From contig NZ_JAHSTX010000001.1 of the NCBI RefSeq assembly GCF_019145375.1, forward strand, positions 2,207,001-2,271,000: a stretch of 64,000 nt of DNA, read 5' to 3'. The notes below the pieces were generated by a model. The model was given only the letters and a program-made list of their open reading frames with translations, was not told the origin of the DNA and ran no database searches. The translations under genes were made by a program, and so were the position numbers. Positions 47,615-56,068 of the stretch are shown in pieces. The first letter of the stretch is position 1; the number at the start of each line of letters is the position of its first letter. Origin of the DNA: Pseudomonas triticicola. Lineage in GTDB: Bacteria; Pseudomonadota; Gammaproteobacteria; Pseudomonadales; Pseudomonadaceae.

Positions 47615-48484
47615 ATGACCAGGCTTTCCCATCAAGATTTGCGCCGCAATTTCCGTCAGCTGCTGGCCTCCGACACCTGCTACCACACGGCTTCGGTGTT
47701 CGACCCGATGTCGGCCCGTATCGCCGCTGACCTGGGTTTTGAAGTAGGTATCCTCGGCGGTTCCGTGGCCTCCCTGCAGGTGCTCGGCGCACCGGACTTC
47801 GCCCTGATCACCCTCAGCGAATTCGCCGAACAGGCCACGCGCATCGGTCGCGTCGCCCAATTGCCAGTGATCGCCGACGCCGATCACGGCTACGGCAATG
47901 CCCTCAACGTGATGCGCACCATCGTCGAACTGGAACGCGCCGGCGTCGCTGCACTGACCATCGAAGACACCCTGCTGCCCGCGCAATTCGGACGCAAATC
48001 CACCGACCTGATCACCGTAGCCGAAGGCGTCGGCAAGATCCGTGCGGCGCTGGAAGCCCGGGTCGACACCGAGATGGCGATCATCGCCCGCACCAATGCC
48101 GGCATTCTGCCGAACCAGGAAATCATCAGCCGCACCCGTCAATATCAGGCGGCGGGCGCTGACGGTATCTGCATGGTCGGCGTGCAGGACTTCGATCAGC
48201 TGGAACAAATCGCCGAGCACCTGACCGTGCCGCTGATGCTGGTCACCTACGGCAACCCGGCCCTGCGCGACGACAAACGCCTCGCCGAACTGGGCGTGCG
48301 CGTGACCATCGACGGCCACGGCGCCTACTTCGCCGCGATCAAGGCAACCTACGACAGCCTGCGCGAACAGCGGCAGATCTTCACGCAGGCCTCCGACCTG
48401 AGCGCGACCGAATTGACGCACACTTATACCCAACCGGAGGAATACATCCTCTGGGCCAAGGAGTACATGAGCGTCAAGGAGTGA
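47615..48484 (+). CDS. oxaloacetate decarboxylase/isocitrate lyase-PEP mutase family protein
   Basis: The 289-residue TIM-barrel protein resembles P. aeruginosa PA4872, shown to be an oxaloacetate decarboxylase: [20 protein letters not shown] near residue 30, [20 protein letters not shown] (metal-binding Asp pair), [32 protein letters not shown] and [20 protein letters not shown]. It needs magnesium and releases pyruvate and carbon dioxide. ATG 47615 follows GGTGGAA five bases upstream. The 154-base gap after aruG may hold a separate promoter. Its place at the cluster end would let it dispose of a C4 acid, but this link is only inferred. Confidence 0.9.
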   Translation: MTRLSHQDLRRNFRQLLASDTCYHTASVFDPMSARIAADLGFEVGILGGSVASLQVLGAPDFALITLSEFAEQATRIGRVAQLPVIADADHGYGNALNVMRTIVELERAGVAALTIEDTLLPAQFGRKSTDLITVAEGVGKIRAALEARVDTEMAIIARTNAGILPNQEIISRTRQYQAAGADGICMVGVQDFDQLEQIAEHLTVPLMLVTYGNPALRDDKRLAELGVRVTIDGHGAYFAAIKATYDSLREQRQIFTQASDLSATELTHTYTQPEEYILWAKEYMSVKE

Positions 48485-48504
48485 CGCAAACGCAGCTCCG
48501 GCCC

Positions 48505-48574
48505 CTTCGCGAGCAGGCTCGCTCCCACAGTTGAAATGCGATCCCCTGTGGGAGCGAGCCTGCTCGCGAAAGCG
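48505..48574. repeat. REP pair (inverted)
   Basis: Two near-perfect inverted REP units (about 48507-48528 and 48547-48568) separate the convergent oxaloacetate decarboxylase-type gene and the small gene at 48590. Confidence 0.85.
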
Positions 48575-48589
48575 CTTTGCGCTATGCCG

Positions 48590-48892
48590 CTAAACCGCTG
48601 TCTTGTACCCCTCCTCCCGCTGCGCCGCCCGCGCCTGAATCACATTCAGAATCGCGCAGCCCTCGCGCATCAGCAGATGAACCGCGCTGGTCACCCGCGT
48701 CAGATCACAATCGGAAATGCCCTTGAGGTTGAGGCTGGCGAAAGTGTCAGCCAGATCACGCACGACCACAAACCGGTGCATCGCACAGGCGGCCATGTCG
48801 CTGAGTTCAGTGTGGGTATTGATGAAGAGCACCGGGGATTCGGCGTCGTAGGTGTCGATGGGGAGATAGCGCGGCATTACTTGGTCGGTCAT
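48590..48892 (-). CDS. small protein of unknown function, 100 aa (DUF3077/DUF6124-like)
   Basis: This small soluble protein, beginning MTDQVMPRYLPIDTYDAESP, has two probable helices (AACAMHRFVVVRDLADTFAS; SAVHLLMREGCAILNVIQAR) after a short beta segment (VLFINTHTELSDM). The pattern looks like the short Pseudomonas proteins of the DUF3077/DUF6124 kind, whose role is not known; I am not certain of the family. ATG 48892 has GGAG eight bases upstream, better than the GTG at 48901. A clean sigma-70 promoter sits about 75 bases upstream. It is monocistronic. Confidence 0.7.
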   Translation of the reverse strand: MTDQVMPRYLPIDTYDAESPVLFINTHTELSDMAACAMHRFVVVRDLADTFASLNLKGISDCDLTRVTSAVHLLMREGCAILNVIQARAAQREEGYKTAV

Positions 48893-48965
48893 AGAGTTCA
48901 CTCCAAAAAGGTCAGGTTCTGTATTCGACCGGCCAAGATCGTCGCAGAGTTATCTGCGAACCGAG

Positions 48966-48994
48966 ACTATAAGAGCCGCGCCCGACGGCCGCAA
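48966..48994 (-). promoter_or_regulatory. sigma-70-type promoter for the 100-aa gene
   Basis: On the minus strand TTGCGG is followed after 17 bases by TATAGT, a good housekeeping promoter about 75 bases before ATG 48892. Confidence 0.6.
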
Positions 48995-49062
48995 CGAGAG
49001 CTTCTGTCGGACTTTTCGGTATTTTTTGTGCGCCGTCCTCGACTGCCACTTTTCCCACAAAA

Positions 49063-49247
49063 GCCCCTCACCCTAGCCCTCTCCCGGAGGGAGAAGGAAC
49101 CGATTGGGGGATGCTCAGGATCTACGCCGACGTGAGAGATCGCGTTGAATGCGAATTTGAATTCAACTTGATCTGGCGGTTGCCACATGGACCACAAACA
49201 ACGCGGTCAGTCCCCTCTCCCTCCGGGAGAGGGTTAGGGTGAGGGGC
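49063..49247. repeat. MITE-like dispersed repeat, copy C
   Basis: About 185 bases with ends GCCCCTCACCCTAGCCCTCT and the complement of GAGAGGGTTAGGGTGAGGGG. Near the left end, GGAACCGATTGGGGGATG parallels copy B. The gene-free stretch 48893-49293 holds this element plus the promoter of the 100-aa gene and nothing else recognisable. Confidence 0.8.
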
Positions 49248-49293
49248 CGATTTCTCTGGCACCCCGCCCGGCCTCGTCACACCGCAAACCCCA

Positions 49294-50532
49294 TCACCGC
49301 GGCTTCGCCAACTCCATGATCATCCGCGACAACAGATAAATTCGCGGCGCCACACTCGCCACTTCGGCATATTCCCCAGGCGTATGAATATTGCCGCCGA
49401 CAATCCCGAAGCCATCCAGCGTCGGCGTCCCTACGCCTGCGGACAGACTGGCATCCGCCGCGCCACCACTGCCCTCCTCGGTCAGCTTGCGGCCAATCTC
49501 ACCGTAAATCCCTTGGGCCATGGCCATCAGGCGATCCGACTCGGCCGTTTGTGGCATCGGCGGCAAACCGCGCTGCAAGGACGTTTTCACTTCGGTCTCG
49601 GCAATCAACTTGTCCTGCGACACCCGCGCCAGATCCTTCTCGATGCGATCAAATTCCTCCGGCACTGCCGCACGCACATCCGCCTTGGCCGTGGCCTGAT
49701 CAGGAATCACGTTGGTGCGATCGCCGGCCTTGAGCACGGTGAAGTTGATGGTGGTTTTCTTCGCCTCATCGCCGAGCTTGCCCAGTTGCAGAATCTGGTG
49801 TGCCGCTTCCATCGCCGCGTTCCGTCCCAACTCTGGCGCGACGCCAGCGTGGGCGGCCTTGCCTTTGACTTCGACCAGCGCCGTCGCACTGCCCTTGCGC
49901 CACACCACCAGGCCATCGGCCGGGCGCCCCGGTTCGAGGTTGAGGGTGACGTCGTGTTGTTTGGCGGTTTTCTTGATCAGGTCGGTGGCGACATCCGAGC
50001 CGGTTTCTTCGCTAGCGTCCAGCAGGAAAGTGATCTGCGCGTAGTCTTTGAAGTCGAGGTTCTTCAGCACTTTAAGCGCGTAGATGCCGGCGACGATGCC
50101 GCCCTTGTCGTCCATCACCCCCGGCCCGTAGGCGCGGCCGTCCTTGATGTGGAATGGCCGTTCGGCGGCGGAGCCTTCCTTGAACACCGTGTCCATGTGC
50201 GCCATCAGGAGGATTTTCGCCTTGCCGGTGCCTTTGAGCGTGGCCAGCACGTGGTTGGATTTTTCCGGGGTGTTCGGCACCAGTTCGATAGTTGCGCCGA
50301 TTTTTTTCAGCTCATCGATGGCGATGTCGCTGACCTGTTTCAGGCCCGGTTCATAACCTGAACCGGAGTCGATATTGACCAGCCGTTCCAGTAACTTCAG
50401 GGCTTCGGGCTGGTACTGCTCGGCATCGGCGAGCACTTGTTTATGCGGTTCGGCGCAAGCGTTTACGGCCGTGAGCGCGAGGGACAGACCGAGACTGGCG
50501 GCCAGCAGAGAGCGGGGAAATGAGAACGTCAT
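49294..50532 (-). CDS. exported M20-family glutamate carboxypeptidase (carboxypeptidase G2-like)
   Basis: The enzyme removes C-terminal glutamate from folate-like or peptide substrates in the periplasm. The 412-residue protein has a Sec signal (MTFSFPRSLLAASLGLSLAL, cleavage likely at ACA-EP). The zinc ligands follow in M20 order: LLMAHMDTVF (His, Asp), GPGVMDDKGG (bridging Asp), DASEETGSD (catalytic Glu and ligand), NLEPGRP (Glu) and GNIHTPGEYAEV (final His). The dimerisation lid contains GKAAHAGVAPELGRNA. The order and sequence are close to Pseudomonas Cpg2. It stands alone, with a MITE-like element after its 3' end and a REP pair upstream. Confidence 0.93.
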   Translation of the reverse strand: MTFSFPRSLLAASLGLSLALTAVNACAEPHKQVLADAEQYQPEALKLLERLVNIDSGSGYEPGLKQVSDIAIDELKKIGATIELVPNTPEKSNHVLATLKGTGKAKILLMAHMDTVFKEGSAAERPFHIKDGRAYGPGVMDDKGGIVAGIYALKVLKNLDFKDYAQITFLLDASEETGSDVATDLIKKTAKQHDVTLNLEPGRPADGLVVWRKGSATALVEVKGKAAHAGVAPELGRNAAMEAAHQILQLGKLGDEAKKTTINFTVLKAGDRTNVIPDQATAKADVRAAVPEEFDRIEKDLARVSQDKLIAETEVKTSLQRGLPPMPQTAESDRLMAMAQGIYGEIGRKLTEEGSGGAADASLSAGVGTPTLDGFGIVGGNIHTPGEYAEVASVAPRIYLLSRMIMELAKPR

Positions 50533-50633
50533 GAAGCAGTCCTTGTTTCGTGTCGGGGGACTTCAACCGTAACCGACATCGGCGCGAGGCTCTATAGCGG
50601 ATGCGACACTGATCTAACCGACAACACATACCC

Positions 50634-50726
50634 CGGTGGGAGCGAGCCTGCTCGCGAAGGCGTCGTGGCAAACCATATTGATACCGCCTGACCCAGCGCT
50701 TTCGCGAGCAGGCTCGCTCCCACAGG
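50634..50726. repeat. REP pair (inverted)
   Basis: Inverted REP units at about 50637-50657 and 50702-50724 lie between the carboxypeptidase gene's upstream region and the 3' end of the GGDEF gene. Confidence 0.85.
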
Positions 50727-50740
50727 TATCAGCTCGCCCG

Positions 50741-51838
50741 TCAAACCGAATCCAGCAGCGCCTGCCTCGGCTTGTTGTCGCTGTTGCAGATCACCCGGTT
50801 GCGCCCACTGGCCTTGGCTTCGTACAACGCCTGATCGGCCTCATCCAGCCAACGCGTGGCGTCGGCATGGCTTGGGTCGTAGGCGGCCAGGCCAATGCTC
50901 AGACTGACCTTCAACGCCGGGTTCTGCTCGTAGCCCATCACCGCGAAACGCTCGCGCAAGGCTTCCATGGCCTGAGCCGCGTTGAAGAGTGGCAGTTCCG
51001 GCAGGATCACGCAGAACTCATCGCCGCCATAGCGACCGGCCACGTCCGTGGCGCGCAGATTTTGCTTGAGCAGTTTGCTCAACTGGCGCAGGACGATATC
51101 GCCAGCGACGTGGCCATAGGTGTCATTGATCGCCTTGAAGTGATCGATGTCGATCAAGGCTATTGCCGTGCCCTGCTGCTGGCGTTTGCAGCGCTGGAAC
51201 GCGAGGTTCAGTTGATCCTTCCACGCGCCGTGATTGAGCAGGCCGGTCAGGCTGTCGGTGCGACTCAACGCCAACAGCTCGCGTTTGTGCCGACCGAGGG
51301 TCGAAGCCTGACGAAAGCAGATCCAGCCCAGCGCCAGCGGATACAGCAACAGCAATGGCAAACAGGCGTAGAGCTGCAGCGGCGTTGTTGGCGGAATGAA
51401 CGCCGGCGCAAACACCACCAGCCCGACGCCGATGCCCAATAGCTGCGCCGCCGTGCCCGCCAGCAAAAACCGCCCGCCACCGATGGCGACGTTGTTCATC
51501 GCCATCATTGAAACCGTGGTAGCGCTGGGCAAGGGATTGAACTGCATGGCGGCGACCCAGAAGCCGCCCATGAATGCGTCGATCAGCAAATTGCGGTGTT
51601 CGGCGCGGTATGGAGTGTTCGAGCTTCGCGCCCATAGAAAGGCCAGATGCGGCCAGACCAGGCCATTGAACAGCATCAGGCCCCACACCCACAGCGGCGG
51701 ATCGAGGGCATACATCGCCACGCTGACACACATCAGCCCGAGCAGCAGCCCGAACACCCGCGATCTGTAAAGCCTCCTGGCCAGTGAAAGTCCCTTTCCC
51801 CGCGTATTTCCCATAAGGGCCTCGACCGCGCGATGCAT
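50741..51838 (-). CDS. MASE2-type membrane diguanylate cyclase (GGDEF)
   Basis: The 365-residue protein has an N-terminal membrane sensor of about 180 residues with several hydrophobic helices (VFGLLLGLMCVSVAMYALD; FWVAAMQFNPLPS; LLGIGVGLVVFAPAF), in the MASE2 arrangement of AdrA/DgcC. The cytoplasmic GGDEF domain begins at SRTDSLTGLLNHGAWKDQLN and has an intact active site, AGRYGGDEFCVIL. An RATD motif just before it is an I-site for product inhibition. It makes cyclic di-GMP in response to a membrane signal, possibly controlling exopolysaccharide. It is a single gene without an EAL partner nearby. Confidence 0.93.
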   Translation of the reverse strand: MHRAVEALMGNTRGKGLSLARRLYRSRVFGLLLGLMCVSVAMYALDPPLWVWGLMLFNGLVWPHLAFLWARSSNTPYRAEHRNLLIDAFMGGFWVAAMQFNPLPSATTVSMMAMNNVAIGGGRFLLAGTAAQLLGIGVGLVVFAPAFIPPTTPLQLYACLPLLLLYPLALGWICFRQASTLGRHKRELLALSRTDSLTGLLNHGAWKDQLNLAFQRCKRQQQGTAIALIDIDHFKAINDTYGHVAGDIVLRQLSKLLKQNLRATDVAGRYGGDEFCVILPELPLFNAAQAMEALRERFAVMGYEQNPALKVSLSIGLAAYDPSHADATRWLDEADQALYEAKASGRNRVICNSDNKPRQALLDSV

Positions 51839-52002
51839 GGTTACATCCCGACAAGGATGTGTCCGGAGTCTATCAGGGCGCCGTTAAATAGCCATCACCG
51901 GCCAGCGGCCTGAATAGAGCGCTATCAGCACCGCACACGCGGCCCAGAGTTGGCTATAAATGAAAGAGGGGAAATGGAAAAACAACTATAAAAAGGGGGC
52001 AC

Positions 52003-53457
52003 ATGCATACCTACGCTGTGTTGATCATCGGCAGCGGTTTCGGCGGCCAGTGCGCGGCGGTCAACCTGCTCAAGGCCGGAATCGACGACTTTCGCATTCT
52101 CGAGCGACGCGACTTCTTCGGCGGCACCTGGTGCCAGAACACCTACCCCGGCGCAGCGGTAGACGTGCCGTCGCCGCTGTATTCGCTGTCATTTGCGCCC
52201 TACCGCTGGTCGCAGATGTTCGCCGAACAGGCGGAACTGCGTCGCTACACCGAACAGCTGATCGAGCAGTTCGGTTTACGCGAGCGCGTGGAACTGGGGG
52301 CCGATGTCGAGCGCGTCGAGTGGGACGAGGCGGAAAAACACTGGACGGTGCACACCCGCGCCAAAGGCATCTTTCACACGCAGTTTTTGATCAACGCCTC
52401 CGGGCCATTGAGTCAGCCGGTCATCCCCAACTTTCCTGGGATGGATCGCTTTCAAGGCAAGACTTTTCACACAAACAATTGGGATCACAGCTACGACTAT
52501 CGCGGTAAACGCGTGGCGATCGTCGGCAGCGGTGCCAGCGCCGCCCAGGTGATTCCGGCGATTGCGCCACAAGTCGAACACCTGCATGTGTTCCAGCGCA
52601 CGCCGCATTGGGTGCTGCCGCGTGCCGATCGCAAATTCGGCCGTTTCCAGCGCTGGCTGCTTGGCCTGAAACCGGCGTACAAGCTGCTGCGCTGGCTGAT
52701 TTACTGGCAATTCGAAACCCGGGTGATCGCTTTCAAATACTCGAAACCGGCGATTCACCTGGTCCAGCAACATGCGCTGCGTTTTCTCAAACGTCAGGTT
52801 CCGGACCCGCTGCTGCGGCAGAAACTCACCCCGGACTTCACCATCGGCTGCAAACGCGTTTTGGTGTCCAGCACGTACTACCCGGCGCTGAGCCGCGCCA
52901 ACGTCACGTTGCACAGTCGCGAGCACGGCATCGCTTCGATCGATGAAAGCGGGATCAACACCGTGGACGGCGAGCATCTCGATGTTGATCTGATCGTCTG
53001 GTCCACCGGTTACGACGCCACCGATGGGGTGATTTCCTACCCGGTCAGCGGCAAAAACGCGGTGCAACTCAGAGATGTCTGGGCCGAATACCCGCGCGCC
53101 TACCTCGGCACCAGCCTGCCGGATTTCCCCAATCTGTTTATTGTCACCGGGCCGAACACCGGCATTGGCCACACCTCGGCGCTGTTCATCATCGAATCGC
53201 AGATGAACTACATCCTCGACTGCATCTGCACCGTGCAGGCCAAAGGCCTGCGCAGCATCGAAGTACGTCATGACGCGGAACGTACCTACACTGCAATGAT
53301 CCACCGGGAAATGCAGCGCACGGTGTGGAAGTCCGGCGGCTGTCACAGTTGGTACCAGAGCAAGAGCGGTCATGTGATCGCGATGTTTCCCGGCTTCAGT
53401 TTCAGCTATCACCTGCTGACCCGGGCGCTGAAACCGGCCGACCATATTTTGTCCTGA
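52003..53457 (+). CDS. Baeyer-Villiger-type flavin monooxygenase
   Basis: The 484-residue FAD and NADPH enzyme has the first Rossmann motif VLIIGSGFGGQCAAVNLLKA at the N-terminus and the second (RVAIVGSGASAAQVIPAIAP) near residue 170. Between them is FQGKTFHTNNWD, an exact match to the Baeyer-Villiger fingerprint FxGxxxHxxxW(P/D). It should insert oxygen next to a ketone to give an ester or lactone. ATG 52003 follows an AAGGGGGCAC ribosome site. The next gene, an alpha/beta hydrolase, starts 21 bases after its stop, so the product ester may be cleaved at once. The natural ketone is unknown. Confidence 0.93.
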   Translation: MHTYAVLIIGSGFGGQCAAVNLLKAGIDDFRILERRDFFGGTWCQNTYPGAAVDVPSPLYSLSFAPYRWSQMFAEQAELRRYTEQLIEQFGLRERVELGADVERVEWDEAEKHWTVHTRAKGIFHTQFLINASGPLSQPVIPNFPGMDRFQGKTFHTNNWDHSYDYRGKRVAIVGSGASAAQVIPAIAPQVEHLHVFQRTPHWVLPRADRKFGRFQRWLLGLKPAYKLLRWLIYWQFETRVIAFKYSKPAIHLVQQHALRFLKRQVPDPLLRQKLTPDFTIGCKRVLVSSTYYPALSRANVTLHSREHGIASIDESGINTVDGEHLDVDLIVWSTGYDATDGVISYPVSGKNAVQLRDVWAEYPRAYLGTSLPDFPNLFIVTGPNTGIGHTSALFIIESQMNYILDCICTVQAKGLRSIEVRHDAERTYTAMIHREMQRTVWKSGGCHSWYQSKSGHVIAMFPGFSFSYHLLTRALKPADHILS

Positions 53458-53478
53458 ACACGTAAAAGGAAGACGTCG

Positions 53479-54405
53479 ATGCTTTTGCTGTTTGTCGCAC
53501 TTGCGGTTTTCGTGGCCTGGAGCTGGTTGAGTTACCCGGCGGTCGGCCATTGGCTGTACAACCTGGCCATGGCCAGCGAGGCCAAGTTGTACAAATTGCA
53601 CAAGATCGAAGTGCCGATCGCCGAGATGACCGTGTCGACCTGGCAAGGCGGGCCGTACGAGGCGTCCAGCGCGATCCTCATGCTGCACGGCTTCAGCGCC
53701 GACAAAAACCTCTGGCTGCGCTGCGCCCGGCATTTCGTCCGTCAGTATCGGGTGATCATTCCGGATCTGGCCGGCCACGGTGAGACGGGCTTCAAGGCTG
53801 GCGGCGGTTACGACATTGCGGTTCAGGCCAAACGCATGATTCAACTGCTCGACGTCTGCGGCGTGGAGAAAGTCGACGTCATCGGCAACTCCATGGGCGG
53901 CTACATTGCCGCGTGGCTGGCGGCGACCTATCCGGAGCGAATCGCCTCGCTGGCGCTGATCGACCCGGCCGGCGTCACCGCACCGGAGCCCAGCGACATG
54001 GAGCGCCACCTGGCACGCGGGCACAATCCGTTCCTGATCAACTCCCGCGAAGAATTCCAGCGCTTCTACGCGATGACCATGGAGTCGCCGCCGTGGGTAC
54101 CGAAGCTGGTGCTGGACGCCGTCGCCCAGCGCTATGAGCAACAACGTGACGAGCTCGAAGAAATCTTCCGCGACTTCCGCGCCAGCCCGCCGATGGAGCC
54201 GAAACTGGCCGAGATCAAATGTCCGGCGCTGCTGCTATGGGGGCGCAAGGATCGCCTGATCGACGTCAGCAGCGTGCCGGTGTGGAGCAAAGGCATCGCC
54301 AATCTCGAAGTGGATGTGTGGGATCACGTCGGGCACATGCCGATGGTCGAACAGCCGGGAAATACCGCGCGGCTGTACGGGGAATTTCTGGAACGACAGC
54401 GATGA
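53479..54405 (+). CDS. membrane-anchored alpha/beta hydrolase
   Basis: The 308-residue protein has an N-terminal hydrophobic helix (MLLLFVALAVFVAWSWLSYP) that is probably an uncleaved membrane anchor. It has a complete alpha/beta-hydrolase core: MLHGFSADKNLWLRCARHF (oxyanion region), IPDLAGHGETGFKAGGGYD, the nucleophile elbow VIGNSMGGYIAAWLA, LLLWGRKDRLIDVSSV (acid) and VGHMPMVEQPG (His). It follows the Baeyer-Villiger monooxygenase by 21 bases on the same strand and probably hydrolyses its ester product. A lipase or lactonase role is equally compatible with the sequence. Confidence 0.9.
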   Translation: MLLLFVALAVFVAWSWLSYPAVGHWLYNLAMASEAKLYKLHKIEVPIAEMTVSTWQGGPYEASSAILMLHGFSADKNLWLRCARHFVRQYRVIIPDLAGHGETGFKAGGGYDIAVQAKRMIQLLDVCGVEKVDVIGNSMGGYIAAWLAATYPERIASLALIDPAGVTAPEPSDMERHLARGHNPFLINSREEFQRFYAMTMESPPWVPKLVLDAVAQRYEQQRDELEEIFRDFRASPPMEPKLAEIKCPALLLWGRKDRLIDVSSVPVWSKGIANLEVDVWDHVGHMPMVEQPGNTARLYGEFLERQR

Positions 54406-54440
54406 ACCTGGATATTCGCAATGCCCAAGGTTGCGCAACT

Positions 54441-54541
54441 GATCGTTCCCATGCTCTGCGTGGGAATGCCTCAGGGGACGCTCTGCGTCCAGTGACGCAG
54501 AGCGTCACGGGCTACATTCCCACGCAGAGCGTGGGAACGAC
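54441..54541. repeat. composite palindromic repeat, copy 2 (about 101 bases)
   Basis: This element has the same design as the one at 35448-35551: outer arms GATCGTTCCCATGCTCTGCG and the complementary right end (GCGTGGGAACGA), enclosing GACGCTCTGCGT/ACGCAGAGCGTC. It occupies most of the short gap between the alpha/beta hydrolase gene and glcD, and so lies directly in the leader of the glc operon. Confidence 0.8.
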
Positions 54542-54568
54542 CAGCGGAGACAGAAGGTTGGCGTTCCC

Positions 54569-56068
54569 ATGAACATCCTCTACGACGAACGCCTCGACGG
54601 TCCGTTGCCCGAGGTGAACAAGGGCGAATTGCTCAAGGCCCTGCAACAAGCCCTGCCGGACCTGGACATCCTCTGGCGCGAAGATGAACTCAAACCCTAC
54701 GAATGCGACGGCCTCTCCGCCTACCGCACCACGCCGATGCTGGTCGCCCTGCCCCGGCGTCTGGAGCAAGTGCAAAGCCTGCTGAAACTCTGCCATCAGA
54801 ACAACGTGCCCGTGGTCGCGCGTGGTGCCGGTACGGGATTGTCCGGCGGTGCCCTGCCGCTGGAAAAAGGCCTGTTGCTGGTGATGGCGCGCTTCAACAG
54901 CATCCTGCACATCGACCCCGCTGCGCGTACCGCGCGGGTTCAGCCGGGGGTGCGCAATCTCGCCATCTCCCAAGCGGCGGCCCCGTTCGGCTTGTATTAC
55001 GCACCGGATCCGTCATCGCAGATCGCCTGTTCGATCGGCGGCAACGTCGCGGAAAACGCTGGTGGCGTGCATTGCCTCAAGTACGGCCTGACCGTGCACA
55101 ACGTGCTGAAAATCGAAGTGCTGACCATCGAGGGTGAACGCCTGACGCTGGGCTCCGAGGCGCTCGATTCAGCCGGTTTTGACCTGCTCGCCTTGTTCAC
55201 CGGCTCCGAAGGTCTGCTGGGGATCATCACCGAAGTCACGGTGAAACTGCTGCCCAAACCGCAAGTCGCCAAGGTCCTGCTCGGCAGTTTCGATTCCGTG
55301 GGAAAGGCCGGTCGCGCCGTCGCCGAGATCATCGCCGCCGGGATCATTCCGGGTGGTCTGGAAATGATGGACAACCTGGCCATTCGCGCCGCCGAAGACT
55401 TTATCCACGCCGGTTACCCGGTCGACGCCGAGGCGATTCTGCTGTGCGAACTCGACGGCGTCGAAGCCGACGTGCACGACGATTGCCAGCGCGTACGGGA
55501 AGTCATGACAGCGGCCGGCGCCACCGAGGTGCGCCAGGCCCAGGACGAAGCCGAGCGCGTGCGTTTCTGGGCCGGGCGCAAAAACGCGTTTCCGGCGATC
55601 GGCCGGTTGTCGCCGGATTATTACTGCATGGACGGCACCATCCCGCGCCGCGAATTGCCCGCTGTGCTGCAAGGCATTTCGGGTCTTGGCGAAGAATATG
55701 GCTTGCGCGTGGCCAACGTATTCCATGCCGGCGACGGCAACATGCATCCGCTGATTCTGTTCGACGCCAACCAGCCAGGCGAACTGCATCGGGCCGAGGC
55801 ACTGGGCGGCAAGATCCTCGAATTGTGCGTGAAAGTCGGCGGCAGCATCACCGGCGAGCACGGCGTCGGTCGCGAGAAAATCAATCAGATGTGCGCGCAG
55901 TTCAACAGCGACGAGTTACTGCTGTTTCATGCGGTGAAAGCCGCGTTCGATCCGCAGGGCTTGCTCAATCCTGGCAAGAACATTCCGACCCTGCACCGTT
56001 GCGCCGAATTTGGAGCGATGCACATTCACGCCGGGCAACTGCCCTTCCCCGACCTGGAGCGATTCTGA
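54569..56068 (+). CDS. glcD: glycolate oxidase subunit GlcD (FAD-linked)
   Basis: GlcD is the flavin subunit that oxidises glycolate (or another D-2-hydroxyacid) to the 2-oxoacid. The 499-residue protein has the FAD_binding_4 domain: VPVVARGAGTGLSGGALPLE and IACSIGGNVAENAGGVHCLK. The C-terminal FAD-oxidase domain has NVFHAGDGNMHPLILFD (His motif) and GGSITGEHGVGREK. Its last base overlaps the glcE start, so D and E are coupled. The usual GlcC regulator is not in view, and a repeat element fills the leader. Immediate linkage to hglS raises the alternative of D-2-hydroxyglutarate oxidation. Confidence 0.93.
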   Translation: MNILYDERLDGPLPEVNKGELLKALQQALPDLDILWREDELKPYECDGLSAYRTTPMLVALPRRLEQVQSLLKLCHQNNVPVVARGAGTGLSGGALPLEKGLLLVMARFNSILHIDPAARTARVQPGVRNLAISQAAAPFGLYYAPDPSSQIACSIGGNVAENAGGVHCLKYGLTVHNVLKIEVLTIEGERLTLGSEALDSAGFDLLALFTGSEGLLGIITEVTVKLLPKPQVAKVLLGSFDSVGKAGRAVAEIIAAGIIPGGLEMMDNLAIRAAEDFIHAGYPVDAEAILLCELDGVEADVHDDCQRVREVMTAAGATEVRQAQDEAERVRFWAGRKNAFPAIGRLSPDYYCMDGTIPRRELPAVLQGISGLGEEYGLRVANVFHAGDGNMHPLILFDANQPGELHRAEALGGKILELCVKVGGSITGEHGVGREKINQMCAQFNSDELLLFHAVKAAFDPQGLLNPGKNIPTLHRCAEFGAMHIHAGQLPFPDLERF

